A stretch of DNA of 64,000 bases from an uncultured Granulosicoccaceae bacterium (GCA_937951345.1 CALFCF010000004.1:21341-85340); one strand, 5' to 3'. Shown: positions 20,380 through 31,922, counted from the stretch's first letter. The notes: a model not told the origin generated them from the sequence alone. Made by a program: numbers and translations.

Positions 20380-22575
20380 TCAGGATGCCCGTTTCAGCGG
20401 TAGGACATCGTCATCCTGCGCTGCGATATCTTCGTTTGAGTCAGCATTTTGCGGCTGCACGCCGTGCGGCCATTTCTCCAGCCACGCGATGTAGTCTTTC
20501 ATCGTCATCGGCCTACTGACATAGTAGCCTTGTGCGAGATCACAGCCGTTTCTTGCCAGAAAGTGCAATTGATCTTCGTCTTCCACACCTTCCGCAACGA
20601 TCTTCATATTGAAATGCTGACCAAGGCCGATTACCGCCTCGACGATAGCCATATCATCATTGTCACTGGATACGTCGGTTATAAAGGCTCTGTCGATTTT
20701 CAGTGTGTCTACCGGGAATCGCTTTAGGTAGGCCAGTGAAGAGTATCCGGTACCAAAATCGTCGATCGCAAGCCGCATACCGAAACGACTTAGTTCATGC
20801 AACGAGTGAATAACATCTTCAGGATCATGCATCACTGCACTTTCTGTTATCTCAAGTTCCAGTAGTTCCGGTGCAAGATTGCTATCGCGAAGCGCTTTGC
20901 TAACCATTGGCAACAAATTGCCATCAGTAAACTGAACGGTTGATATATTGACCGCTACTTGCAAGCCCTCGAAGCCTATCTGCTGCAACATGTGCGTCTG
21001 ACGACAAGCTGTGCGCAAAATCCACTCGCCGATTTCAATTATTAAACCGGCTTCTTCAGCGACAGGTACAAAGATCTCAGGTGAGATTTTGCCATCCGTT
21101 GGATGATGCCATCTAACCAACGCTTCAGCACCGGTTACCTGTCGGGTAACCGCGTTTATTTTAGGCTGGTAGTAAACCTCAAACTCGTTGTTCTCCAATG
21201 CAGTCTTAAGATTCTGTTCGATACGTATTCTTTCTGTTAGACGCTGACGCATCGAATCATTGAAAATCTGATACTGAGCCTTTCCATTTGTCTTGGCTTC
21301 CTGTAGCGCAACAAACGCGTTGTTAACTATTTCCTCGCATGCCAATTCTTCGTCATTTTTATTGCTGACATCATTAGGAAAAAACGACATACCAACCGAC
21401 ACGGTCACTTTCAAACTGTATCCACGGTATTCGAATGGCGCACCGATCTCGGCCATTATGCGCTCGGCAACCATTTTCAAATCATCATGAGAGTTGACAT
21501 CTTTCTGAATGATGACAAATTCATCTCCATCGAGACGCGCAACCATGTCGATATTTCTTACCATTGTTTGTAGGCGAGATGCGATCTCTACAACCATTTT
21601 GTCACCGATCATATGGCCATACTGATCGTTGAAGAATTTAAAGTTATCCAGATCAATCAGAATCATCGCTAATTTCTCGTCACGGGCGAATGATTCTGCG
21701 ACGGTTGTTTTAAGGCATGACTCGAACATCAGACGGTTGCCAAGGTGAGTCAGCGGATCGTGGTGTGCTGCGTACTCCAGGTATTGTTGCTTAACCTTGA
21801 CTTGTCTTGCCGCTTTTTTCTGCTCATCAATCAAACCATTGAATTCTTCTGAAACCAGATTCATTTCTGGAAGACTATCCTGAGTCAAGGCAACCTGCAT
21901 TTTCGCACCGCTGCTGCGCGTCGCGCGAATTGACTCAAGCGTCTTGTTTATTGGAGCTACAAAAAAGCGTTTTGCAAGGAAAGAAACCGCAAACGCTACC
22001 AATAGACTACTTATAAGAATATAAAGGAATTGACGAAGTGCGAGTGCTCGATTAGCTGCAACCTGATCAGATACATCTAACCGCACCAATGCAGTGAGTT
22101 GTTGGCCACCTTCGCCTAACAACCAACGCGACAAACCGATGTTTTCATTCCGTTCTACAAATCGTGCAACCGAACCGTCCATCTTGAGGTCTGGGAGCGG
22201 TTGAGTGTATTGAGGTGCGTCGCCAGATGCAGACACCATCCGCATGGTGTCGCCCGATGTAAGCAAGGTGATACCGATCAGACCCGGGCTCAATGGAACG
22301 TTGGTTACCGCAGAGTTATATTTATCTAGCCAGCTACTGACACGTTCAAATTCAGCCTTGTCAACCTGTCGAAGCAGACGTTGCTCATTACCCCAAAGGA
22401 TGGGCAGAACAAAGGCACTCTGGACAATAATCAGGACGAGCGCGACCGACAACGCAAGACGAGTTGCACTGTGCGACTTCCACTGAAAACTTATTGAATT
22501 CCTGATTTTCGAAATAAACAACAAGGCTTCTGCCCCGATTGATGATGAACAGGCGTCAAACTGCCTGCCCACCAA
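20380..22575 (-). CDS. Membrane GGDEF/EAL cyclic-di-GMP protein
   Basis: Two TM segments around a periplasmic region; HHDPLTHLGNRLMFES; RLDGDEFVIIQ (GGDEF position reads DGDEF); GAEALVRWHHP; DDFGTGYSSLAYLKRFPVDTLKIDR. Confidence 0.93.
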   Translation of the reverse strand: MVGRQFDACSSSIGAEALLFISKIRNSISFQWKSHSATRLALSVALVLIIVQSAFVLPILWGNEQRLLRQVDKAEFERVSSWLDKYNSAVTNVPLSPGLIGITLLTSGDTMRMVSASGDAPQYTQPLPDLKMDGSVARFVERNENIGLSRWLLGEGGQQLTALVRLDVSDQVAANRALALRQFLYILISSLLVAFAVSFLAKRFFVAPINKTLESIRATRSSGAKMQVALTQDSLPEMNLVSEEFNGLIDEQKKAARQVKVKQQYLEYAAHHDPLTHLGNRLMFESCLKTTVAESFARDEKLAMILIDLDNFKFFNDQYGHMIGDKMVVEIASRLQTMVRNIDMVARLDGDEFVIIQKDVNSHDDLKMVAERIMAEIGAPFEYRGYSLKVTVSVGMSFFPNDVSNKNDEELACEEIVNNAFVALQEAKTNGKAQYQIFNDSMRQRLTERIRIEQNLKTALENNEFEVYYQPKINAVTRQVTGAEALVRWHHPTDGKISPEIFVPVAEEAGLIIEIGEWILRTACRQTHMLQQIGFEGLQVAVNISTVQFTDGNLLPMVSKALRDSNLAPELLELEITESAVMHDPEDVIHSLHELSRFGMRLAIDDFGTGYSSLAYLKRFPVDTLKIDRAFITDVSSDNDDMAIVEAVIGLGQHFNMKIVAEGVEDEDQLHFLARNGCDLAQGYYVSRPMTMKDYIAWLEKWPHGVQPQNADSNEDIAAQDDDVLPLKRAS

Positions 22576-22854
22576 GTCCTGTGAGATTTATTTGTTCTTC
22601 ACAACATTTGTAACGGCAGTAAAGTGGATTACTAAAACAAATATAAGTGCTTCAGAAAAAACCTATACCTGTATCTATCTTATTGTTTTTATTGATTTAT
22701 TTCGTTTTGTAAAAGATCAGAAACGATTACGGCGGATGTTGTTGTCAAGGCAAACTGCCAAGCTGCCCGGGAATCGCAAACCAAAGAAACGCCAGCGGAA
22801 GCATTGTGCAATGGGAAGGACTGTCGGGATCTGGTGATCGAACGGTAAGGACAC

Positions 22855-22882
22855 AAAAAAGCCCGGCTTTTGCCGGGCTTTT
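22855..22882 (-). terminator. Rho-independent terminator downstream of groL
   Basis: AAAAAAGCCCGGC-TTTT-GCCGGGCTTTT; minus-strand reading ends in a T run. Confidence 0.85.
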
Positions 22883-22951
22883 CGGTACTTATAATGCGCT
22901 TACCCGACTTTGATGCATAGGCTGGGTAAGTCGTACAACTATGAAACGGCC

Positions 22952-24604
<1,653 letters not shown>

Positions 24605-24644
24605 TTAAATTTTAAGTGTGATTAAGTGACTGGTGCGCACTGGT

Positions 24645-24932
24645 TTAATCCAGAACACCCATGATGTCGTCTTCACGCATCACCAGCAGATCTTCACCAT
24701 CTATCTTGATTTCGGTGCCGGAATATTTACCGAATAGAACCTGATCACCTGCTTTCACATCCAGCGGACGCACATCACCGTTATCCGCAACCTTGCCGTT
24801 GCCAACTGAGACAACCTGGCCTCGCATGGGCTTTTCGGTGGCAGAATCAGGGATAACAATGCCCCCGGCACTGGTGGTTTCTTCTTCCATTCGCTTGACG
24901 ACCACACGATCGTGCAACGGACGTATTTTCAT
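24645..24932 (-). CDS. groS: Co-chaperonin GroES
   Basis: [35 protein letters not shown]. Start re-called from 24992 to 24932 because the longer ORF runs into the CIRCE operator. Confidence 0.98.
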   Translation of the reverse strand: MKIRPLHDRVVVKRMEEETTSAGGIVIPDSATEKPMRGQVVSVGNGKVADNGDVRPLDVKAGDQVLFGKYSGTEIKIDGEDLLVMREDDIMGVLD

Positions 24933-24985
24933 AACTTCACTTCTCCTGCGATGAGGTAAATGAGGGAAATTGAGGATGAATGCTG

Positions 24986-25012
24986 TTAGCACTCACCTCG
25001 AACGAGTGCTAA
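24986..25012. promoter_or_regulatory. CIRCE operator (HrcA-binding inverted repeat) upstream of groS-groL
   Basis: TTAGCACTC-ACCTCGAAC-GAGTGCTAA: exact match to TTAGCACTC-N9-GAGTGCTAA. Confidence 0.97.
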
Positions 25013-25193
25013 TTCTAGCGTTGAAAATTGTAAAATCAAGGGCAGGAAGCAGCGATCAGCGCAAAAAAACACCAATCCAAGGGCTGGAACCGACCGTCAG
25101 TGGCAAAAAAGCATTATTGATCAACGGGTGAGCGGTACTTTTAATGTGGTTGCGCAGGGCTCGTACCGGGTAGATGCGGAAATCGACTGCCCG

Positions 25194-25667
25194 CTAATCA
25201 TCGTCGTGCCGCTGATAAGAACCTTCAATTACGTCGGATCGGGATTGCTTATGGGGCGTGCTCGTCCCGTCGGCAGCCCTGCGGGGGTCGACAACCGTAG
25301 CACCACCCACGGCAAATGCGACGGAACGCGCAGCGATGCGGCGCGCCAGCCACTGCCGGGTCAATGGGAACAGACAGAACAGACCGAAAGCATCTGTGAC
25401 GAATCCGGGTGTCAGTAACAGTACACCACCGACGACCAGAAGCATGCCCTCCATCATTTGCTCGGCCGGCAATTGCCCGGAGGCAAGCCGGTTACGCGCT
25501 TTATTTAGCGTCGACAGACCTTGTTGGCGCAGTAAAAACGTACCCAGCAACGCCGTTGCGATAATAATGGCGAGCGTTGGCAGCAGGCCCAAAGCTCCTC
25601 CGACCTTAATCAAAACCGCGATCTCGATGATCGGCATCGCAATAAATAAAACCAATACGATTGGCAA
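25194..25667 (-). CDS. fxsA: FxsA family membrane protein
   Basis: FIAMPIIEIAVLIKVGGALGLLPTLAIIIATALLGTFLLRQQGLSTLNKARNRLASGQLPAEQMMEGMLLVVGGVLLLTPGFVTDAFG. Confidence 0.9.
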   Translation of the reverse strand: MPIVLVLFIAMPIIEIAVLIKVGGALGLLPTLAIIIATALLGTFLLRQQGLSTLNKARNRLASGQLPAEQMMEGMLLVVGGVLLLTPGFVTDAFGLFCLFPLTRQWLARRIAARSVAFAVGGATVVDPRRAADGTSTPHKQSRSDVIEGSYQRHDDD

Positions 25668-25912
25668 AAGTATCTCCAGACTGTCTGTTTAACCGGCGAA
25701 CCGCAATTAGATTCCACCCGAAAAGGCATGTTCGCAAGCCCCGGCAACCCCGTTTGCGAGATCACACTGGTTTATATGCAGGCTAAATCTTCGCGTTACA
25801 AGTTACGGAAGTTGCGGAAATTCCGGATTCAGACTTCCGCGACAAACTCATCCGATGTGGCGGCATTGCCATCTACTGTAATTTGCTTCAAAGACTGTTC
25901 TCGAGATCAGGG

Positions 25913-25918
25913 TATAAT
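25913..25918 (+). promoter_or_regulatory. Possible -10 element (TATAAT) preceding structured intergenic region
   Basis: Exact TATAAT in AT-rich context; no well-spaced -35 identified. Confidence 0.3.
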
Positions 25919-26020
25919 TTTACTACTTTTTTGCTGGATCAAACTCTGAATACCGGGAACATCGCAGATAGTTAGCCATGATCTGCGTCGGGTGATTATC
26001 CCGCAATAAAACGGGCTGGT

Positions 26021-26216
26021 GGCTCGTTTAGGCCTAGGGGTGAGCTGATATTCTCGGAAATCTAATTACCTCAAGCGGCTGCCGGAGCGGTAACTCGCCT
26101 TTTTCAGGCAAATCAGTGTATTAATAGAATAAATGCAACAGTCTATGCAGTCACTTTGGACACAAGCAATGGTACCCCTCTGAGCAGCTACTCACATTTA
26201 TAAGTATGTGCGAGCC
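26021..26216 (+). ncRNA. Candidate structured RNA, possibly 6S-like (ssrS)
   Basis: No credible ORF. Nested pairing GGCTCG(26021-26026)/CGAGCC(26211-26216) and AGGGGT(26036-26041)/ACCCCT(26174-26179), about 196 nt enclosed; TGAGCTGATATT is one mismatch from TGAGCCGATATT recalled from E. coli 6S RNA. Confidence 0.35.
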
Positions 26217-26733
26217 AAAAAACGCGCAATCTGACGTTAAAACACCCGGGTAGAAGGAAAAAGAAAGCATCACTGCAGTGGTAGGCAACGATCAGCCGGA
26301 AAGGCCGACTAGAGATTATTTCAGCCAGTTATATTATTGTTTTTGTTGACTTTAATTGGCCTCTTTTTTTCATGACGACAACGACCGCGTGGCGCACTGA
26401 TAGTTCAGCACAATGAATTTTTCAGCATGCGCCTAACATATTTCGATTCTTTTTGGCCACCAACCGAACTTAACAGCCGATTAGTGGCCGAACAAGGCAG
26501 AACATGTATAAAGTCGATTTTAAAAACGACTATAAAATTATAATTCAGCAGTGAGGGAACGGCTTCCTCGGAGCACGCATCTACAAGCTTATTGCAACTA
26601 CAAATTAAAGCTTGGGTTTCGGCGCTTTGGTTCAACTAATTTGCATCGATTTTAATGCTACCCATTAATTCGAGACAAATTAGTTTGAAGCAAAGCCAAG
26701 CGTAGCGCGACGACAGGAAGCCACCTGATTATT

Positions 26734-28974
26734 ATGAACCGCGATTGCAAACATACATTACTCAGAACAGTGCTGCCTATGTTCGGTATCCGAAAAGGAC
26801 GAGCAGCAGTGGACGGCATTCGCGCAGGGTACGTCGTATGTATAACGTTATTGTTGCTTGCTGTTGCACCCAATCTAACCGCCCAGTCCGGGCTCACGTT
26901 AGGTAACACAAGCAACACAAACCTCAGCTCCAGCTCATCGTCCACATCAGGTATGTCGGGACAATCTGGATTGTCAGGCCTGCTCGGCGATAATTCAGCA
27001 TCCGAATTACTCGATCCTGAAATTGCTTTCGTTATGAACGTTGTTCAGCACGAAGACAATACTGCGGTTGCAACATTCAAAATTGAAGAAGGTTACTTTC
27101 TCTATCGACACCGTTTCAACGCATCAACTCCAGACGAAAATGTCTCTGCAAAAATCACTTCGCTGACACCGGGCAAAAAGAAGCATGATGAATTCTTTGG
27201 TGAAGTTGAAATTAACCGTAACCAGGCGGTTGCCGAAATTGCGTTCCAACACAAGGGTGAGCCAAGAGAAGTTGCGCTTGATATCAGTTATCAGGGTTGC
27301 GCGGACATCGGTATTTGTTTTCCCCCGCAAACCAAACGCGTAAGCTTCACACTTGCATCAGCTGATACCGGCGACATCGTGCCGGGCGTGGTGGGATCTG
27401 CAGCAATCACAGACACACCTGGACCGGGTACAGGCTCCGGCCTGCTCAGCGGTGACAATACCGTTGCATCACTCGCCAATACAGCTGCGAACGGCAACTC
27501 GGCCACCAGCATCACAAATGAAGCTGCAACCGGCAGCACTCTGGGTCTGTCCGAACAGGATCGTCTAGCTAACACGCTGGGTCAAAGCAGTCTGCCTTTT
27601 ATATTCCTGTTGTTTGTTGGCCTGGGCCTTCTACTGGCATTCACACCTTGTGTTTTACCGATGATCCCAATTTTATCGGGACTTATCAGCGGACAAAACA
27701 GTGACAATATGACCACACGAAAAGCGACCGGCTTGTCGATCGTGTACGTCCTGGTGATGGCCACTACATACGCTCTGGCGGGTGTTGCAATAGGTTTAAC
27801 AGGTGCCGGCATTGGCTTTCTGCAAAACCCCTGGGTACTAAGTGCATTTGCGGTACTACTGGTTCTGATGTCTTTATCGATGTTCGGGTTTTATGAGCTA
27901 CAGATGCCAGTTGCACTGCAAAACCGTCTGAACCGTATCGGCAGCAGTCGAAAAGGTGGCTCTGTCGCCAATGTTGCATTCATGGGTTTCCTGTCCGCAT
28001 TGATTGTCGGCCCGTGTGTCACAGCACCACTTGTGGGTGCATTGATTTTCATTGCAGATACCGGTGATGCGGTAGTCGGCGGCACTGCTCTATTTGCTCT
28101 CGGTCTTGGTATGGGTATACCGCTGGTACTGGTGGGAGCTTCATGTGGACACTTCCTGCCTAAAGCAGGTGCATGGATGCAACAGGTCAAAGCTTTCTTC
28201 GGTGTGATGTTGCTGGCAATGGCAATATGGATGCTTTCGCGCTTCCTGCCAATACAGGCGATTCTTGCTATGACAGCCGCACTCGCAATCGTATGTGGCA
28301 TCTACATGGGCGCACTTGATAACCTGGCACCAGACAGCAGCAATGCTCGTCGTTTCGCGAAGGGTACCGGGATTCTCACGTTACTGTATGGTGCTGCCTT
28401 GTTGTTCGGCGCACTTTCAAGCGGTAACAGCCTGATCTACCCGTTACGCAATTTCGCACTGGCTCCGCAACAAACCGTAATCAATGAATCCGGAACACTG
28501 GTTTCAACAGCAGCTCATAAAGAGCTTGATTTCGTAGCTGTAAAGAGCGTTGATGAATTAGATGCGTTCATAAAAACAGCTGGTCAGGCAGGACAACCGT
28601 TAATTCTCGACTTCTATGCTGACTGGTGTGTGTCCTGTAAAGAAATGGAAGCGTTTACTTTCACAGATCCTATGGTCATGGAGCAAATGCAAAAGGCCAT
28701 GCTGTTGCGTGCAGATGTGACCAAGAATGACAAACTGGATCGCGAGCTGTTAAAGCGGTTTAAACTATTCGGCCCACCGGCAATTTTATTTTTCGCGCCT
28801 AACGGTGAAGAGACACGCAATGGTCGCGTGGTCGGCTTTATGAACAAAGAGAAGTTTCGCGAGCACCTGGTGCTTGTGTACAACGACATAGCCCAAACTA
28901 TGCAGGCAGCTAATTTGCCATCAACCGAATCCACCGGGCAAGCCCGGCAGATCACTCAGGCAGCGACCTTCTAG
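26734..28974 (+). CDS. dsbD: Thiol:disulfide interchange protein DsbD
   Basis: N-terminal DsbDgamma-like domain, FTPCVLPMIPILSGLI TM core, C-terminal LDFYADWCVSCKEMEAFTF thioredoxin motif. Confidence 0.94.
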   Translation: MNRDCKHTLLRTVLPMFGIRKGRAAVDGIRAGYVVCITLLLLAVAPNLTAQSGLTLGNTSNTNLSSSSSSTSGMSGQSGLSGLLGDNSASELLDPEIAFVMNVVQHEDNTAVATFKIEEGYFLYRHRFNASTPDENVSAKITSLTPGKKKHDEFFGEVEINRNQAVAEIAFQHKGEPREVALDISYQGCADIGICFPPQTKRVSFTLASADTGDIVPGVVGSAAITDTPGPGTGSGLLSGDNTVASLANTAANGNSATSITNEAATGSTLGLSEQDRLANTLGQSSLPFIFLLFVGLGLLLAFTPCVLPMIPILSGLISGQNSDNMTTRKATGLSIVYVLVMATTYALAGVAIGLTGAGIGFLQNPWVLSAFAVLLVLMSLSMFGFYELQMPVALQNRLNRIGSSRKGGSVANVAFMGFLSALIVGPCVTAPLVGALIFIADTGDAVVGGTALFALGLGMGIPLVLVGASCGHFLPKAGAWMQQVKAFFGVMLLAMAIWMLSRFLPIQAILAMTAALAIVCGIYMGALDNLAPDSSNARRFAKGTGILTLLYGAALLFGALSSGNSLIYPLRNFALAPQQTVINESGTLVSTAAHKELDFVAVKSVDELDAFIKTAGQAGQPLILDFYADWCVSCKEMEAFTFTDPMVMEQMQKAMLLRADVTKNDKLDRELLKRFKLFGPPAILFFAPNGEETRNGRVVGFMNKEKFREHLVLVYNDIAQTMQAANLPSTESTGQARQITQAATF

Positions 28975-28988
28975 CCTGCAACCTGCAA

Positions 28989-29531
28989 TTAAGCACCAGC
29001 GACTGGTGCGGCTGGCAACACCAAATCACTGTCGTTTATGTGGTTAAACGTATTGGTCAGGAAAATAGTCGACACCACCAGCACCAGATCCATCAGATTC
29101 TGATCACTCAAACCGGCCTGTCGTGCCTGTTCAAGCTGATCGGTATTCATCGGACCCTGTGCTCGGGCGAGATTTGACGTTAACTCCAACAACGCATCCA
29201 GTCGCACCTCACCTGTCATCTCTCCGCGTCGGACTGCCAACTGCTGAGACACATCAAGTCCTGCGGCTGTTGCTTTGGCGGTATGAACAGACAGACAGAA
29301 TTCGCAGCGGTTAATCTCACTGACTAATAATTTGATTGCTTCGACTTCACGTTCGTCCAGACTACAGGATGCGACTGATTGCTCCATCGTGAGATAGCTA
29401 TCCAGCGCAAGCGAGCTGTTACCCATCTCCCGAAAAACCGGTGCGATTGCACGCTTACCGGTATGTGCCTGGAGTCGTTTCAACAGAGGCGCCGTCAACT
29501 CATCATCATTACACTGTTTGAGTCTGCCCAT
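28989..29531 (-). CDS. AhpD-like/carboxymuconolactone decarboxylase family protein
   Basis: LLVSEINRCEFCLSVHTAKATAAGL (ExxxCxxC...H pattern). Start moved from 29636 to 29531 (MGRLKQCNDDE). Confidence 0.8.
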   Translation of the reverse strand: MGRLKQCNDDELTAPLLKRLQAHTGKRAIAPVFREMGNSSLALDSYLTMEQSVASCSLDEREVEAIKLLVSEINRCEFCLSVHTAKATAAGLDVSQQLAVRRGEMTGEVRLDALLELTSNLARAQGPMNTDQLEQARQAGLSDQNLMDLVLVVSTIFLTNTFNHINDSDLVLPAAPVAGA

Positions 29532-29678
29532 AATATTTATCTGCCATTTGATGAATTCTGTTAGCTGCAGCGCAACAGGAAGAACAAAAACATTGTCGAA
29601 GCAAGGCACGACAAAGACGAGCCAATGATAAAACACGAATGAGAATCAATGCGAACAGGAATCAATTTGGCTAGCCTG

Positions 29679-29813
29679 CTCAAAATTGAGATTGCGCGCT
29701 CAGGCAAGGCGTGTGTCGCTCGAGCAGCGCAGAACGGCACACAACGCAGAATCAGCGTGCAGGACTCGGCGTCCCCGACTAGGCGTCCCCGATCAATTTT
29801 GAGATGGCTTCTA
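29679..29813 (-). mobile_element. MITE-like element, copy A
   Basis: Terminal CTCAAAATTGAG...TCAATTTTGAG; interior is the reverse complement of the element at 34017-34217; contains two GGGGACGCCNAGTC units. Confidence 0.8.
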
Positions 29814-29904
29814 GTGATACTGTCGCCCGCAGAAAAACCCGCAAAGACGCGTGCAGAAACTCTGAAAAGAAAAAAGTGTATGCATAAAGTACATGCATAA
29901 AAAA

Positions 29905-29923
29905 GGGCTGCGTTAAGCAGCCC
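29905..29923 (-). terminator. Rho-independent terminator of the small unit 29898-30060
   Basis: Minus strand: GGGCTGC-TTAAC-GCAGCCC followed by TTTTTT. Confidence 0.85.
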
Positions 29924-29930
29924 CCGTGTC

Positions 29931-29991
29931 TTGGCTGTTTGGTCAGCCAACATCGGGTGTGTCACACACCCCGACAGATTTACCTGTCAGG
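29931..29991 (-). ncRNA. Three consecutive hairpins downstream of the 16-aa ORF
   Basis: HP1 CCTGACAG-GTAAAT-CTGTCGGG (29970-29991); HP2 GGGTGTG-TGA-CACACCC (29955-29971); HP3 TTGGCTG-ACCAAA-CAGCCAA (29931-29950). Confidence 0.6.
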
Positions 29992-30042
29992 CTAAGCGTG
30001 CGCACCCAGGACTGACCAGCCCAGATTCAAAACACTAGACAT
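29992..30042 (-). CDS. Putative 16-aa small protein/leader peptide MSSVLNLGWSVLGAHA
   Basis: ATG preceded by AGGAGGTGATC (30045-30055), 11-nt complement to the 16S anti-SD tail, 7 nt from the AGGAGG core to ATG; TAG stop then hairpins and terminator. Confidence 0.55.
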   Translation of the reverse strand: MSSVLNLGWSVLGAHA

Positions 30043-30152
30043 TAGATCACCTCCTGAGTAAGTTGCCATTGGAAACCTAAGCGTAGCACTTTCAACACCA
30101 TTTTCCTATGTTCCCTGTGCTTTATTGCTCTATTTGGTGCGGTTTGCGTTGG

Positions 30153-30956
30153 TTATACCGAATACCAGCGACTCGCTCGGCACAGATGGTTTCTCGCCTG
30201 CGACATTTGCGTCTTATCCAGAACTTGCCGCGAGGTTTGTTCGAGCCAGCGTTTACGCCATTGCGAGGTGCTCACCGGATCAGTCGAACGGTGCAGAACC
30301 TCTACACGATTGTCATACAATGGATGGCGCAGCGAGTATCCCGCCCCGACACACGAACTCGCGCGTGCGCTTTTATCGGCATCGATTGCCGGCCGCAGCA
30401 CGTCAGCGATCGCCTGTTTTTCGCTCTTATTCACCGTGTTAACTACCAGTACTGAGTCTGGCAACAAAACAGACGCAAGCTGCCTGGACCAACCGCGATC
30501 AATATCCACGCTTCGCAGAGTATCTGCTTCAGCGTGACCAAATAAATCATCAATAACGATGTCAAAGCCGTCGCCTTGATAATGCGGCAACCAATCTCTG
30601 ACATCAGCGCACTGCAGCGTCACATTGTCGAACTTCGATAATCCAAACCAGCGTTGAGCGATCTGAAGATGTGTCCGGTCAAGTTCCACTCCAACAATCT
30701 CGTCGATGTCCAACAAGGCCAGCAGCTGACGGATCACAGCACCGCCACCAACGCCCAGTACTAGAACACGCAACGGATGTGATGAATTTAACAAAAAGCC
30801 CGGCAGTGTCAGCAAATCCCACAAGGCACCTGTAAAGACGTGACGCGAATTCCACTGGCTGTGAAAAATTCCATTACTATAAAGACGCACTGACTGACCA
30901 GCACCACGTACTTCATAGGTCACCCCGTTACGACGGGTTTGCCAGAGAACGGCCAT
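30153..30956 (-). CDS. Spermidine synthase-like SAM-dependent protein
   Basis: RVLVLGVGGGAVIRQLLALLDIDEIVGVELDRTHLQIAQRWFG; DIVIDDLFGHAE. Confidence 0.75.
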   Translation of the reverse strand: MAVLWQTRRNGVTYEVRGAGQSVRLYSNGIFHSQWNSRHVFTGALWDLLTLPGFLLNSSHPLRVLVLGVGGGAVIRQLLALLDIDEIVGVELDRTHLQIAQRWFGLSKFDNVTLQCADVRDWLPHYQGDGFDIVIDDLFGHAEADTLRSVDIDRGWSRQLASVLLPDSVLVVNTVNKSEKQAIADVLRPAIDADKSARASSCVGAGYSLRHPLYDNRVEVLHRSTDPVSTSQWRKRWLEQTSRQVLDKTQMSQARNHLCRASRWYSV

Positions 30957-31106
30957 TGCTTTTCTTGTGTAGAAGTTCCGGAATGCCCGGCAGTTTACCG
31001 TTATTGGGAATTCGGTATAGCGAAAAGCTGAAGCAATCGCTTATTTCTCCTCGCGTGCATTTGCTAAAGTCCACGGGTCTCGCTGAAATAGTACACTTGG
31101 AAATAT

Positions 31107-31922
31107 ATGCACACGTCGCAAAAAATTCTTTGTTTTCTTTGCCTTACTGCAGTTTTGACTGCCGGATGCAGTGTTTCCTACACGAAGCAGGATCTGGCAA
31201 CCGTTGATAAAGCACTGCGTACCGGCAATGCCGATCATTTACGCGGCAAACAACTCTACCTCTACCAGCAAAAAGAACGTAAGTCGCGCGTCGAGAAGGC
31301 TGCTATAAGTCGTGATCCGTCGAATCTTGATCGACTCGAACTGGTCATGTACAAGCGAGAGGTGCGACGACTGGAACGTGTGGCCGAAAAAGAGGAACTG
31401 ACACGTCTTCGTCAGGCTGAGCAGCAACGCCAGGAAGCGAAACAGGTTGCAGAGCAACGTCGCCAGGAAGCTTCGCGGATCGCAGAAGAGGAACGCCTGG
31501 CCGCCATCGCCGCACAGGAAGAAAGACAACGTCTGGCTGATGAAGCCAAAGAACAACGCCGCATTGCCAAAGAACAGGAACGCCAACGCAAAATTGCTGA
31601 TGCCGAGAGAATAAAACGCAAAATGGCCGAGCCGCTGCATGCTGACTGGAAAAGCGACATGCAGGACCTGACAGTATTCCTAAAAGAAAAAGATTTCGAA
31701 CCGGCTCATCGTTTGGTTGATGTCTATGCGCGTACCATGCAGTTCCTGGTTCATCTGGAACCTGATGCCGATCAATTCAGTGATTTCTACGCGACGCTAA
31801 CAGATTCTGAACAAATAGATCACCGCCGCCTTTTTCAGGACGGTACCGGGCGGGAGTTGCTGACTGAATTCTGGTCATCGCATGAACGCAGTGATCGAGT
31901 ACCTTCACTGGGTAACAACTAA
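31107..31922 (+). CDS. Lipoprotein with long charged coiled-coil
   Basis: Lipobox LTAGCSVS; long Q/E/R/A-rich helix EEERLAAIAAQEERQRLADEAKEQRRIAKEQERQRK. Confidence 0.7.
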   Translation: MHTSQKILCFLCLTAVLTAGCSVSYTKQDLATVDKALRTGNADHLRGKQLYLYQQKERKSRVEKAAISRDPSNLDRLELVMYKREVRRLERVAEKEELTRLRQAEQQRQEAKQVAEQRRQEASRIAEEERLAAIAAQEERQRLADEAKEQRRIAKEQERQRKIADAERIKRKMAEPLHADWKSDMQDLTVFLKEKDFEPAHRLVDVYARTMQFLVHLEPDADQFSDFYATLTDSEQIDHRRLFQDGTGRELLTEFWSSHERSDRVPSLGNN

